From assembly GCF_003590095.1 (NCBI RefSeq), contig NC_039478.1, positions 15,004,001-15,068,000 of the forward strand: DNA of 64,000 bases, in the 5' to 3' direction. A model generated the notes under the pieces. That model ran no database searches. It was not told the origin of the DNA and saw only the letters and a list, made by a program, of their open reading frames with translations. Source of the stretch: Trichoplusia ni. Its lineage: Eukaryota; Arthropoda; Insecta; Lepidoptera; Noctuidae. Shown here in pieces: positions 1 through 12,400 of the stretch. Every line of letters begins with the position of its first letter. Within the stretch, counting starts at the first letter, position 1. Position numbers and translations under genes: made by a program.

Positions 1-9
1 GCATTTCAG

Positions 10-140
10 GTGGAGCCTTCAGATGCTTCAGAAAAGAGATTCTTTGAAGCATTTGTAAAAGAGCGTTGTAAACAACCGGAATCGCTTGCCGCAGTAGATT
101 TTATGATAGATGTTGATTCTAAGTGTAATTATTTTGAGAA
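10..140 (+). CDS. GNAT-family N-acetyltransferase, penultimate coding exon (gene partial at the window edge)
   Basis: The exon begins after an acceptor-like TTTCAG ending at base 9 and stops at the donor GTAAGT at 141. It reads VEPSDASEKRFFEAF and ends CNYFE plus two bases of a Lys codon. That codon is completed by the first base of the next exon, so the frame continues without a stop. On its own this stretch has no diagnostic motif; it is assigned because it joins in phase to the GNAT core exon. Upstream exons lie outside the window. Confidence 0.8.
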
Positions 141-854
141 GTAAGTAATATTTTTCATATTGAAACTACAGTAGAAACTCAATACTATCTCCATAGTACA
201 GGAGCTCAGTCAGTAGTCTCGCTAGAATGCAATATGGAATACATTGTGTCACTGGGCATCGGGAAAAGTAGAAGGGGGAAGAACGGGGAAGCACCCTGAT
301 GGGGCTCGGAAAGAAAGAAATCTTATTTTTTAACAACCAGACTTTTTATGGTTATATGGTTTTATCGGGTTAGGATATAAGGTACAATGCTGCAATGGCC
401 CAAAAAATTGTCAAGGTGGTTCTGGGTGCGTCCAACAGGTTAACAAGTTGCTGACTACTGGCGAGGTTGTAAAATCTTCGTTTATTGTGCCTAACCAGAA
501 GAGGCCTCAGGGAGTTTCCATGAAAAACAAATGCCAAACCAGTGCATTAAATCTGCAGCTCTAATAATTAAAATCGTCTATTAACTGTAACCGTAGCAGA
601 AATTCGCGGAAATTCAGTATTTCTTATTTTAAGTTCAAATTAAGGCGAATTGGAGTAGTATGAAATAAAATTCCTTGACTAAAAATTAAAATTTGAGACC
701 AGTGCCAGGTAGTCTTCAAGTTGTTGTATGTGATTTTCATGTAACATGTAAACTACTCTATTATTATCATTATTTTACCTTTCTGCCCCGAAGAAAAATT
801 TGCTTACTTTCGTAAAATAAGACAGGCAGACTTATAAAATAAATTATTTTCAAG

Positions 855-1233
855 GTATGGTGTTGACTGCGGTATTGAACTAATGTTTATGGGAACTCAC
901 CGTCAACACAGACGTAAAGGACTAGCTAAATTACTGGGTCAAATAACTTCGGAACTGGCTAAAAAATATAGAGGAGGACCTTATGGAAGGATTACCGTTG
1001 AAGACCTTGGTCCTAAATACGCATTTTTAGTACCAGGTGCACCTAGTACCAAGGACCCTAAAATTTTCACGTCATTGTTGACAGCGACTGGAACCCAGAA
1101 AATTGGAAAAGATTTAGGCTTTGAAGTGATGTTTACGGTTTATCTGAAGGATTATATATTCGATGGCAAATCGTACACCGAAAGAATTGGATGTGACGCT
1201 TTTTGTGAAGGAGCTGCCAGAAGAATTGACTAA
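855..1233 (+). CDS. GNAT-family N-acetyltransferase, terminal coding exon
   Basis: The acceptor CAAG ends at 854, after a 714-bp intron with donor GTAAGT at 141. The exon reads YGVDCGIELMFMGTHRQ and continues HRRKGLAKLLGQ. This is the beta4-alpha3 acetyl-CoA-binding element of GNAT enzymes (hydrophobic strand, then Q/R-x-x-G-x-G/A; here RRKGLA, about residues 10-15 after the Met at 883). The protein ends CDAFCEGAARRID before TAA at 1231-1233. In insects such proteins are often grouped with arylalkylamine N-acetyltransferase-like enzymes, but the substrate cannot be told from this part. An in-frame Met at 883 is internal and not the start. Confidence 0.85.
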
Positions 1234-1335
1234 AAAGTATTGTATGGTAGCAATATTTATTAATTGAAATTAAAACATATTTTCTTTTAATGTAATGTTT
1301 TTTTTTTTCTGTGAACATACTATTTCATAATTAAA

Positions 1336-1341
1336 AATAAA
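1336..1341 (+). terminator. Candidate polyadenylation signal of the GNAT gene
   Basis: A canonical AATAAA lies about 100 bp after the stop codon, in an AT-rich 3' flank that includes a T-tract at 1297-1308. The position suits a short 3' UTR. AATAAA is frequent by chance in this AT-rich DNA, so the call rests mainly on position. Confidence 0.5.
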
Positions 1342-3100
1342 AACATGTCAAATCGCATGCTTTATATTTGTACATATTGTACATACTTCAAGTTTGACTT
1401 TACTTCTCTTAAAAGCAAAATATTTTACTTTCTCATCATGATATTCTAATCCTATCCTAGGCTACTTAACCGAAAATTAGCCCACGCGTTATTCATTTAG
1501 ATCCACACTGAAAAAACCAATAAGCAATCAGACTAAAGATCTATTTGAACTAGATCAAATGAAAATTTTTCGAAGATATTAATTTCATTGGAATACCAGG
1601 AATCCTTTGGGCTGTGAACAAATGAAAATCATTACGAATAGTCTGTATGTCGTTAACATCGGGCCGGTCTTGGCTCGGTCAGATAGCCCGACATCTCTAA
1701 TTGCATCGTCCAACTTCGCCCAAATTGCTCCCGGTTAATTGATTTGGATTCGACATTGAATTCGTCGCTTCGTGTCGCGAAACGATTAATCTATTAGTGT
1801 ACTATTGTAGTCAGGTCTTAGTCATTTGCATATTTAATAAAGTCGAATAGATTTTCAAGTACTAAATTAATGGAATTCTTGAGTTTTTGGTGATGCTAAA
1901 AGACGCTAATTGTTTTCGAAGATGTAGAGTCCGTTTCGAGTACTCAATAGAAAATCGTTTACTTTAAAGCGCTATTAATTATACTGTTATTGCCTGTAAA
2001 GCATGCCAATGCTGTGGAAAAACATATGAACGTATTTATAAAAAAAAAGTAAAATAAAACTATTAAAATAAAGCAAACACATTCGTCTATCTCGCAAGCA
2101 ATCTTCTACTACTTACGAATGAAAGTAAACCGCATGGTCGGTTGAAGACACTCTTAATATTTAAACAGACGGCTTATTTTACACGTCAATGGTTCAGAAA
2201 ATTAAGAAATAGAAGCATTCACTACTTTTACTGAACATTTGATAGAAGTTACTCAGTATAAGACTTTTTGTCGAGTCCTTTTAATGTTTAGTATATTTCG
2301 TGTGTACACGCTTGCTTACTTACATTTTGTTGTATTTGTTTAGGTCCCCCTCGTGTACATGTACTATTGTTTTTTGTATACCTACTGCTGTTGGTTTCTC
2401 TTTCATGAGCTTAAATTTTGTATTTTCGTTTTTTGAAATTCATGCCTTGATGTGTAGTAGAATTGAGTATGGAAATACAATGGACTTATTTGAAGAAAAA
2501 TAGAATTAGCTTAAATATATTTTAGCTGAAGCATCAAAACTTTTACATATTATGAGATAGATAACGTTAACACCGTCGATAGAATATTAAAAGGGTGTTT
2601 GTTAACCATTAGGGGTATTGACCAGTACGAAAGTGCCTCGAGTTGACCCTATGCGTATAGAATTATTCTAAGCCACGACATTCGTAATTTTCCTTGACCG
2701 ACAAAGGTCGTTCTTAATTACAAAAAGACAATAACAAGACAATATTTAAAATAATTAAAAATATGTAGTTCCGTTTGAACAAAACAAAAACGAATTCAAG
2801 ATGTATTCTTTTGTTATTCGTACGGTCAGCAACAGAAATCGAACAATACAGTACATTTTATATAGAACCTTATTTTTAATAATAATAGGTGTTTAGGAGT
2901 TCGCGATCGATGCCTGATAAATTGCAATACATTAATGAGTACCGGCCAAACCCGGTAGACGGTTGCATATTGATTCAAGCTTAGTCAGTAGGAGTCTGAC
3001 ACTAACCACATACTACACCGTGGAGGCGGGTGACTATGAGGATGCCCCCGCCATAAAAAAAAAGATGTTTAAAGTATTTTGATTGTGTACAGTCGTTAAG
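1342..3100. other. Intergenic DNA, no gene recognised
   Basis: AT-rich sequence without a frame or exon I can support. At about 2940-3060 there is a denser block containing CAGTAGGAGTCTGACACT and GATGCCCCCGCC that resembles a dispersed moth repeat; this is recognition by eye only. A 67-codon frame at 2300-2503 has transmembrane-like composition but no supporting signal. Confidence 0.4.
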
Positions 3101-3165
3101 GTGTTGGTCTAGTGATGGCAAAGACTGCTCTACCGGAGGTCGTCGGTTCTGCTTCAGCCAGGACT
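3101..3165 (+). repeat. Decayed tRNA-derived SINE head
   Basis: TTGGTCTAGTGATGG is an A-box-like tRNA promoter element. About 35 bp later GGTCGTCGGTTCTGCTTC is a degraded B box. The same two elements occur in better condition at 6927-7167 on the other strand, so this is a diverged, truncated copy of that family. Confidence 0.6.
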
Positions 3166-3529
3166 ACTATCGCCTCTTGAAATTATGGAAAAGAGATGGA
3201 GCTTTACGCCATCTAGAGCGATGTCACGCTTCCTCAAGCACAATATTAAGAAGGGTACGTTCTTTCTTACTGACCGTACTGCCTGAAAAGGATCCTCTTT
3301 CAATTGTTTGCGAAGCATTCTGCGACGTAATGATCAATTACAGCGAGAATTTGCATTGTGGGTAGTTTTACTTTGTATTGTTTACAATTTAAATTATATA
3401 ACTCGTAATTAGTTGTTTTAATTAACGTTCTTATTTCTTAGGTCGTTAAGGAGTAAGTGGGTACATTGTTGTTCTTGTGTATTGGGCTGTTTCAAAACTG
3501 CAAAATGGGAATTACTATAATTAGAGAGA

Positions 3530-3600
3530 GATGATATATTTTTATAGACAGACAGATAGACTGTCAGACAACAGTGTCTCAGTAATAGGGTTTCAATCAT
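3530..3600 (+). repeat. Fragment of a dispersed repeat with the CAGACAGAC...GTCTCAGTAATAGGG signature
   Basis: It contains GACAGACAGATAGACTGTC and then CAGTGTCTCAGTAATAGGG. The same order (purine-rich GACAGAC run, then a GTCTTAGTAATAGG-like string) recurs at 17,025-17,280, 20,875-20,990, 24,190-24,320 and weakly near 34,200. It probably represents the 3' part of an old interspersed element. Confidence 0.45.
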
Positions 3601-3934
3601 TCAAATGTAATTAATTTCATCGATGTCATTCTATGGTGTGCAAGACAGAATATTCGTTCCTATTCTAGTACATCCCTTATTGCACGCCTGGTTCCCAACA
3701 CAACCCAAGCCAACCTTTTGTAATTGTAAATGCGGCAACTTAGCGAGATAAGACCGGTCCTAAGTCCGAACTACTTCAACGACAATTGTTATTCAAGTGA
3801 GACAATAATATCGGTGTTTACTAAAGCACATTAATGCGATCTCGACGGATCCTCAGATCGGATTCGCTTTGCATAGCACTTGAAATTCAAATGGTGCAGT
3901 TCATATTGAGCTTCCCCCTGTCTAAGTGCCTACT

Positions 3935-3948
3935 GTTGCTATGGCAAC
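3935..3948. promoter_or_regulatory. X-box-like (RFX) palindrome
   Basis: GTTGCTATGGCAAC differs by one base from the symmetrical RFX-factor X-box GTTGCCATGGCAAC. It lies in a locally less AT-rich stretch (3640-4075) with no gene. A perfect CRE follows at 4026-4033. Binding is inference from motif identity. Confidence 0.35.
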
Positions 3949-4025
3949 CGTGTCTGCAACGCCCTTTACTCATTCCAGATAGAGTTACAGTTGGAATTTT
4001 AACTGAATGGTGACTTTGAGCTTTG

Positions 4026-4033
4026 TGACGTCA
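4026..4033. promoter_or_regulatory. Perfect CRE palindrome
   Basis: TGACGTCA within TTTGTGACGTCACACAT, about 78 bp after the X-box-like site. It matches the CREB/ATF consensus. No target gene is visible within several kb; the nearest gene end is the GNAT gene at 1.2 kb. Confidence 0.3.
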
Positions 4034-4079
4034 CACATGAAATACTAAATGAAACAGGTTGGGTTAGGTTAGGTCTGTA

Positions 4080-6868
4080 AATATTGTAGTACTTAAATTC
4101 ATTATGATATGTTGCTAGAAAGTTAAAGTACAGTAAACAAATTAAATTGATAATAAAATAAAAATAAAAACGGCTATAGCACTAATGTATTTGATCCATG
4201 TATCGCAGAAGGTCCTTTAATAAGATTATCAAGACTCTTATTTTTTTATGAAGATTTCAAAAACGAGATGGAAATTAATTCGATGTTTTTTCATTTTAAC
4301 CTACTTCCTGCAAAGAGCTGAAAAAACGTTACTGCCTGTAAGCAATTTAAGTCCCCTAAACTACTTCGAGTACTCCAAATTATCATCTCCGTTCTCAGTC
4401 CCTTTGAGTTAAACGTGAAATAAAAAATGTGAGCAGATGTGTGTTATAGACAAGCAATAATATTTCCCGTTTGCTATTATACGACGCTTTATGAATTTCA
4501 TATTTCTTTTGTTTTTTTGGAAAGGAGTACCTATCTGGCTTGAGGTTTTTTTTTCGGAATTAGATATGGAAAAGAATCTGAATATTTAAACCATAATGAC
4601 GTGAAAAACAACATATATCAAATATATGCCATCGAAATGAAGTCTACTAAAAAATGATTATTAAATATTATCTGTTATATGATTAATATTTTATTTCATT
4701 AAATAGGTGACATACAATTTGTTAAAGATTTTCTATGTAATAGTTTTGCTACAAAATAGAAGAATTGAAACAAACGAATAGAATTCAAACGAGAAAGTTT
4801 GATACAAAATAAATTGAATACCTTATAACAAGCGGTGCGTTTCTAAAAATATAGCCTTCAATCCTTCAATGTGGTGCAGGTAAGCCTGTAAATTGTGGTT
4901 TCAATTGTTTCGCCCCTTATCATTGCAAGACGGAGCATTTTTCGGAATCCCAAACCCCCCAATGTGTTGGAGGCCGTAATGTGCACTTTACAGTCGGATT
5001 AGGGTTACCTCTGACTATTTCACAAGACTTATAATAAATCAATATTTTACCCTACCTTCAGTTTTGATAATCGTTTTTATTTTTTGTGTGAAATGTGTCT
5101 GTATTGACAGCGTATGCATATGCATCTGTTGCGATCTCTTTACTAGAAACAAATGAATGGTTAATTGCGCAAAATAAGAATACGTAACTGTGGTTAAGAT
5201 TGTGTTTAGAGGCAAAAGTTAAACGAAACTAGTTAAACGACGTTTTATCAAGAAAAATTCAAAGGAATAGGTTGTCGTCCTCGTTTTTCCCTTAAGTGAA
5301 ACGATGTCAAAGGATGATTGTTTTGAGAAAAGCGTTTATAGTTTACAGCAACATTTGCAAACCTCTTTACTCGACCTTTTAAGTCGAAGAAGGGTTTCAA
5401 AGGCACACTTTTATGGATCCTAAAAAAACTTACCTTCAATAAAGTAAACTTTGTGAAGGAGGTTCCTATTTAGTGATTCTAAAGAATTGAGAAGGTTCCG
5501 TATGTTCGGTTTCTTACGTGACCTACTACCGCCATAAAACTCAGAGACACGGGGTCCAATGAAATTTGCCTTTTACGATCTCGTAAAGTAAATATCACTG
5601 ATGTCGTCCAAAAAAATTTATCCACAGCGTAAATGCGTGCTTATTAAACCATTTTATTGGCTTACTTAGGTTTTACGTCTGAATTTATTTTGTGTATCTT
5701 TTTTATGGTATACACTTATGGCTACCAGTTTATGTAATGTGGTGACATGATGAAATGTAATACGACGCCATTTTAGAAATTTATAGACTGTTGGGATGGT
5801 TAAGCGGCGAAGTCTAAATTTAATGCGAGCTGAGCCCACTTTGGGTCTCGCTGTCTCTTCGGGATCTTTTAAGTTGTGACATAATTATATGAGAATACGC
5901 TGCATAGTCCAGCAATCTCGGATACTGGAGCGTTTATAAGGAAAAATATATTCTTAGAAATATGAAGTACGTAGTTAAATTAATTGAATTATTGCTGACC
6001 GATACTCAAACGCAGGATTTTTTTGTGTTATAAAAAGATAAATTTGATTTTCGCGTCAAAAACGTTCTAGCAATGAAACTTGACCTAAATTAATTCTTAG
6101 CCTACATCAAAAATCAAGGTTTTCTTTTTATCATTTTTTGAATCACATTAAGTCTAAACTTTACTCAAGAACTCAAGAACCTACTTACCATTTTACGTGT
6201 AGACTATGTAAATGTGTAACAAGAACAAACTATGTTAGATACCATCAGGCTCTCAACAAACGGTAACCACTTCCAATAAACCATCACGTTTTATTTTCCC
6301 TTAAAGGTTCTCTAAACATTTTTCCTAGATCGGCATAAATTTTCCTCCGTAAACAAAAACTAACGTTGTAGAAATAAATAAACATTTCTTCGTCGCGTCC
6401 CCGAGCTGGTGAAATAAAGGACGAAGTTTTTTTCCAATACGATGTAAATAACCATCCCATCTGACAACCTAAAGGGCTTGAAAGCAATCTAGGGGCCTAC
6501 TATTTTTCTTTTGAAAGCTACACAAAGCAATTGTTGGCCGCTATTGCCATCAGCAAGAAATAGGTGTAGCTATTCGCTTGAATCGCATTTTTTTTTCTAT
6601 TCATGCAAGATGATGGGGTAAAATGTTATGGATACGTGGATGACGCGCAGACGGTTTTTTGATAGGATAACATTGCCTTAAAAATTTGAAAGCAAAAAGT
6701 AGATATTGCTAACAAAAGGTCGATGGCTCTTTTTGCAAAATACCTAATTATAATGGGCACCTCTATAAACATACATTTGGAAAAAATAAAAGAAGGGTAA
6801 AAAAAAGCGAAATAAAAAGTTGTTTAGTTTGTTTATAATGATAAATATTGATAATGCGGTTGGTGCTA
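4080..6868. other. Intergenic DNA, no gene recognised
   Basis: AT-rich sequence with scattered frames of 60-67 codons, none with a recognisable protein motif or good splice context. No SINE or LINE piece was recognised in it. Confidence 0.4.
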
Positions 6869-6926
6869 TAATATATATATATATATATAATATATATAAT
6901 ATAATATATAATATATAATAATATAT
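6869..6926 (-). repeat. TA/TAA microsatellite that forms the tail of the adjacent SINE
   Basis: An almost pure run of TATATA, TATAAT and TAATATA units directly abuts the 3' end of the SINE at 6927-7167, read on the minus strand. Lepidopteran SINEs of this type usually end in a short ATT/ATA repeat, so this microsatellite most likely grew from the tail. Confidence 0.7.
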
Positions 6927-7167
6927 CCTGGGACAACTCACACACGGTTATCTGATCCCAAGCTAAGCAGAGCTTGTGTTATGGTAACCAGACAACTGAT
7001 AAACTTACTTATATATTTCTAAATACATACATAATATAGATAAATTACACCCAGACACAGAACAAATGATCGTGCTCATCACACAAACATTTGTTCTGGG
7101 TGGGAATCGAACCCACGACCTCCGGTATAGCAGTCAGGGTCACTCACCACTAGACCAACAGGCCAGC
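6927..7167 (-). repeat. Near-complete tRNA-derived SINE
   Basis: On the minus strand it opens with GGCCTGTTGGTCTAGTGG (A box) followed by GTCGTGGGTTCGATTCC (B box), a near-perfect internal pol III promoter. The body contains CAAATGTTTGTGTGATGAGC and AGCTTGGGATCAGAT, then GTGTGTGAGTTGTCCC before the AT tail. The layout matches an abundant lepidopteran tRNA-SINE family. It carries no protein. Confidence 0.85.
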
Positions 7168-9185
7168 CTTGCTATAAGTTTCTGAAATGGAAACGAAGTC
7201 TTTTGAAAACATTTAAAAAGAAAACTAAATCTGAGTCTGTATTATGCATTTATAGAGAAATATCCAGTTTCGTACCAAATTCAATTCCGAACGAAATGAA
7301 ATATCCGTCTATATTTTTAAATAAACTCCTAAACCAGCACATTTTCAATTTATAGCTCCACTAAACCTGGGTTGGCACTACTTACCAATATACCTTCAAA
7401 ATAAAATCACCCCGAGCCGATACGAGCAACTAAGCGCTTTAACCCCCCGCCCGCTAATGCATGGCCGTCCATTTTTCTAGACAGCCGGTCGATGTGGCCC
7501 AAACATCAGTAAATCGCTATAAAGTACCCCACGGGTAGTTTGGTGAATATAAAGTTGGCTATTCGGTGAAAACTGTTATTTATGAATGTGGGGTCAGAAG
7601 TCGGATTAGGAGATCAAGGTATGAAAATAAAAACGTGTTTATGTGGTTATTGGTTAGCACTTGGGATCTAAAGTGCCTGTGAGCAATTTATCAAAATTTA
7701 TACGGTAATTCTGTACTATATATTGTTTGGTAAGTAACCTAAAAGCAGTGGTTTCGTTAACAATGCAAACCTTTCTAGTCATTCTTTGGCCATTTATCCA
7801 GCCTCCCCCAAAACCATAACGAACGCATGTTATAAAAAAAACTGTAAAAAGGTTTCAAGTACCTAATTTCCCACTTGGAACGAAAAATGCTTTAACAGCA
7901 GTAACACTAAAATATTTTTTATTAGATCACCTAATTCACGCCCTCGACTCAAAACCGCAAAATTTAACACAAATCAAGAAACAGAAAAACCCCTGCCAAG
8001 CGCACATTGCCTTACTTTATAGAATCTTCATTCAAACAAAACTCGGGAATCACGAAGAAATAATAATAAATATTATGAAAAGAGAAAGCGGCTTTAACAC
8101 ACCGTCTGTCTTATCTTGACGAGGGTAACTTATTTACATTGAAACGGAAAATTTTAGCTTTTTGCGGGTCAAAACCTTGGAAAAGCATATTGTGATACAT
8201 TCACAAAAAGTTATACTGACTCGATTTCAATGTGATACGGTGATACAGGTCGGGTTTGTTGTAAAGTGACTTCATTTTAATGTGGGTGTAAAAGGAAAGT
8301 AAATAATCGCAATGAACAGGGTAACATCAAAGTAGGCAATTTGTAAAACAAATAGCAGTGACCCGCTTCAACTTCTTGGATGTCAGTTATCGCGGTCAAG
8401 CATAATCCTAATTTTGTTCTAAATAAGAGTAGATACCTTATTTCATTTTTATCAAAATCAATTCAGCAGTTTCTGAGTAAAAGAGTGTCAAACATCTATA
8501 CGTCTTCACAAACTAAATCAGGATGAACACGCATAACAAATATTAAAGGATACAAATACAAGGTTTCATGAACTGGTTTAAAGCGGTTAGTCAAGCCTTG
8601 GTTCACCTGAAAACCAACAACTTTTCATTTCAGCGAGCCACCGCTAAATATACCGACTTGTATCTGTACCACAAACTCTTAAAGCATGTTTGTCGCCATT
8701 GAGGAAGCGAGACCGCTTGTTGTGCTGCCTCTAGCGTCATCTCGCTTCCACGATATCAACACACCAGTTTTAGACGTTTATAGTAAGTGTTAAAAATGCT
8801 TGCGCGAAATACTCGCACAAATAATTTGTCGCTAATGTCTCGCTTACAGTTCACATTAACGTTTTGAAGTAGATTACAGTTAACAAACTCTGACGCATAA
8901 ATAAAAGTAAAAAGTCGTCTAAAGTACATTTCGAAGTTACTTTAACGCCTTGTTGAGTCGTATCATAATTCGCTTGAGGTGAGAACAAAAATTTTAAATT
9001 TTCTTTATTGTGTAATCGGCGTTGTACTATGTTAATTTTTTTTTTTATGTTGAACATGACTTACTATGGTTTTAGATAAAGACTGTGTGAAATCTATTGT
9101 AAGAATATCTTTTGAATTTGAATGAAACCTAAAGCTGTCATGTTTTGTGATGCGTAAGACACTGCAATAATTGAAAATCGCTACA
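7168..9185. other. Intergenic DNA, no gene recognised
   Basis: No exon is supported. At about 8430-8520, TCAATTCAGCAGTTTCTGAG and AAGAGTGTCAAACATC resemble the 3' part of the RTE-associated repeats at 18.7 and 19.3 kb. A perfect 10-bp inverted repeat occupies 8703-8749. Confidence 0.4.
8703..8749. repeat. Inverted repeat, 10-bp perfect arms
   Basis: GGAAGCGAGA at 8703-8712 is the reverse complement of TCTCGCTTCC at 8740-8749, with a 27-base spacer. The arms are GC-rich for this region. No neighbouring gene explains it. Confidence 0.5.
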
Positions 9186-9404
9186 GCATATAAATATTAT
9201 AAATGTGTAAGTATGTGTGTTTATTTGTATGTATGGATATTTGTTAGCTCCTAGCGCTCATAAACCGATAGACCGATTTCGGTGATTTTTATATCGGTAG
9301 CTTACACTTTGGATTTACACATAGGCTTCTTTCATTTGACTTCGTTTAAAGCATATGATATTTTTGCAGCCATAGTAAATCTGAGCGGCAAGTAAAAGCT
9401 AGTT
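9186..9404 (-). repeat. Non-autonomous RTE-type repeat fragment
   Basis: On the minus strand it begins ACTAGCTTTTACTTGCCGC and continues through AAAATCACCGAAATCGGT and CTATCGGTTTATGAGC to a TACATAC-rich end. This matches the usual form of RTE-associated elements in moths (ACTAGC start; a segment with ATCGGTC-like strings). No coding sequence. Confidence 0.55.
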
Positions 9405-12400
9405 TTATATAAGTAACGTAAATAAACAAATTACTATTCAGATAACTCACTCAACTCTAACAGTTAATCACTGTCCATTTATATATGTCCCGATTTAACA
9501 GCAATAAAGGAAGTCCCCACGATTTCCCATACATTCAGGGCTCCCTCACGTATTTATCACATACAAATCAGCCATAAATCCCTTGAAATGAACAATAGTT
9601 CCAATCAAGATAGCTAGGTATTCAGATTGAAGTATCAACAAGCCGGCGATCATATCTCAGGTACCGTAATAGCAGCAATTTTCCCATTTCAATCAAATGC
9701 TACACTATCTCAGGAATCCTACTGATTTGATGTAGAACGTAGAACGTGAATTCTAAGGGATTACGATTAATGACTGAAGTTGTATGATGTACCGTTAATA
9801 AGATGATTGGTCTAATTAGGAACTTTGATAATAAGGTTTCTAAAGTTCCTGGCAGCCTATACAGGCTACTAATTAAGTTGCTTTTTATAGAGCATTAACT
9901 ATTTGAAACCAAGAAATTTCTAGAATATTTTTCAAAGCTCTGATACTTTTGCGGTCTTGCTTACACGAAAAATGCATAGTGGTGAGACGTGTAGCTATGA
10001 CGTGAAAGTCACGCATATACGTAGTTAAAGACCCCTTCCTCAATGAACATTGTCCGTTTATGCCAATTTGTATTGTAAATTTCCTATAGATATCCGTTTC
10101 AACTTAAAATCAAGATTTATAGATACACACCCAAATTAGGGTAAAATTTTCCCCCATAATTCAATCAATTCGTAATATTATTCATCTAACCACAGCGAAG
10201 GCGTACTGAATAAATTTAGTCTAACTCGTATAAAATTCTGCTCACATAATAATTTATGCGAAGTCACGCCACATGTCAGATACTTCTTTTTTCTTTTGCA
10301 CAACCCTAAAGCTGGGTTTCACTTCCTGATCCAGTGCGTAGGGGATAATCAACCCCTTCGTCAGGGGTGTGCCGTGAATAATTCAAAATCCTATTTTAAA
10401 TAGACAGTATCTGTTTGTGGATAGCCCTTTAGCGAGTTTGGATTTTGCTGAGCGTAATATTTTATTTAGGTGTTAAGGCGTTGACTTTGTTTGATGTCAA
10501 TGTGTTTTGGTTGTATTTCGTGTCTGTTTATTCGTAACGATTGTGTATTAGATTACCCCGAAGTAGATCATTGTATACGTTTTGTATAGAATTAAATTAT
10601 GTTTTGGCTTTAAAGATATGTAGTCAAAGGGTTGAAATATATATCCGTATACGTAGATTATATATTTCAACCTTTTATAAATAACACCCCCACGGTTATA
10701 CGTTTAGTTACTTGATTTCTTATGCGATATTTTTTGTACTTTTAAATGGAAAACTATTCTCTAACGCTGTAGTACTTTCATTTTGCATTACAAAATATTG
10801 TAACTGAGTTTTGTTACATTGCAAAATATTTCAAACGTGTTCATATTAATAGTTTTCTTCTCTTAATACTGTTTTAAAAGTGTCGTTACAGCTGTCAACG
10901 TTGACACCTTTACTATTGATAAAACAAAAAAAAAACACAAATAAACTCCTTGTCTGTCTAAGTCATTAATCTCGTTCTTTAAATATAAATTTCCTGCGAA
11001 TCTTTAACGAATTCTTGTATAAATAGCCGAGATCCTTTGATTTCTGGCTTTCATTTCAATCTATTGACTCCTCAAAATAAAGGGTGGAATTTTAATCTCA
11101 GATTCTTCGGGAATCTTTTGGTTTTATTATGAAGCCCCTTTATAGGATTTTTTAATACATTTCTACCATATGTTTCGGGTGAATTCGTGAATCGTAATTA
11201 CATAGCTACATGTGATTGTATGTATGAATACAAAGGAATTTCCCTTCGTCTTTATGGTACCTGTTTTCAATTACAACTTATTTATGTCGGAATTCATGAT
11301 TTTTTTTAATATTTTACTGGCTGAAATTTTACAGCAACATAATTTTAAAAACTAAAAAATAAAATGAAAGACTGTATTTTTCGTTGTTTTTTAAATTTGA
11401 AATAAGTTTCCAGCTTCTATCGGCCAGCTTTCTTTCATTTTATAATGTTATTTTCTTGAGTATTTGTACGCGAGTATCTCATACAGTATCAGTGATATGT
11501 AAGTACTTTCAGTTAAACGGGCTTAAGGAAACCCGACGCAGAAAGTGATAAAACTTCACGAATCTCTTGGAACAGTTCCAATATGTAAAAAATGTAACAT
11601 CTGGCTGTAACGTCCACTTATATGCCACTGCCTTAGCCGCACTACTATGAGAATAAAATCACTGCTTGCAATCGAAATGTAGGCAAGCTACGGAGCAACG
11701 TTTCGCTAAATTACGTTTTGATTAAAGCTATCGATAGGCTATTTTAGCGCTTTCAGGTAATAGAGATCACATTTGCATACTCTGTGCTCTAGGTATTGAG
11801 TTTTGACGTGGCGAAACATATGTAATGTAAAATACAGGTGAAGCTAATAAAAATCGTGTAAAAAATGTCAAACAGAAAGTTCGGAACATTGCAAAAGCGA
11901 AAAAAGACTAATCTCCAAAAAAAAAATACTAAAATGAAAATAAACTTCAGCTTTTTTTATGCGATCAGAAATTATGTTAGATTGGTCGCTTATATAATAT
12001 TTGACTTAATATTTGGGACATAAGTATAACTATGTATCCACTACTACTATCACAATAGAATTATGCTTTAGTGCGTGGTAACCAGCCAACAAAGTTAAAG
12101 TAAGCCAACGCAATTGAAGACTAGCTTAAACCAAATTTGTCATCTAGGCAACGTAGCGTAGTCTTAGTAGACCTATACAAGTACCATAATATCAACAAAA
12201 CTAATTTGAGGCCCCGCCAAAAACTGTATTCTCAATTTAAACGAGTTGACTTCAAAAACCACATACATCTCGCATCACCACTGGATCTAACCTCATTACG
12301 CCTCCCTGTTTCGCGTCAATTTTCCTAAGAGTACCCCTGAGGGCTTCTGCTGTTGCCCTCTGCGGCAATAAGTATATATTTGCATTCAACTGTGGCATGT

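Noticed and set aside
4061..4076. GGTTGGGTTAGGTTAGG, like the insect telomere repeat TTAGG
   Set aside because: Only about two exact units; too short to call an interstitial telomere array.
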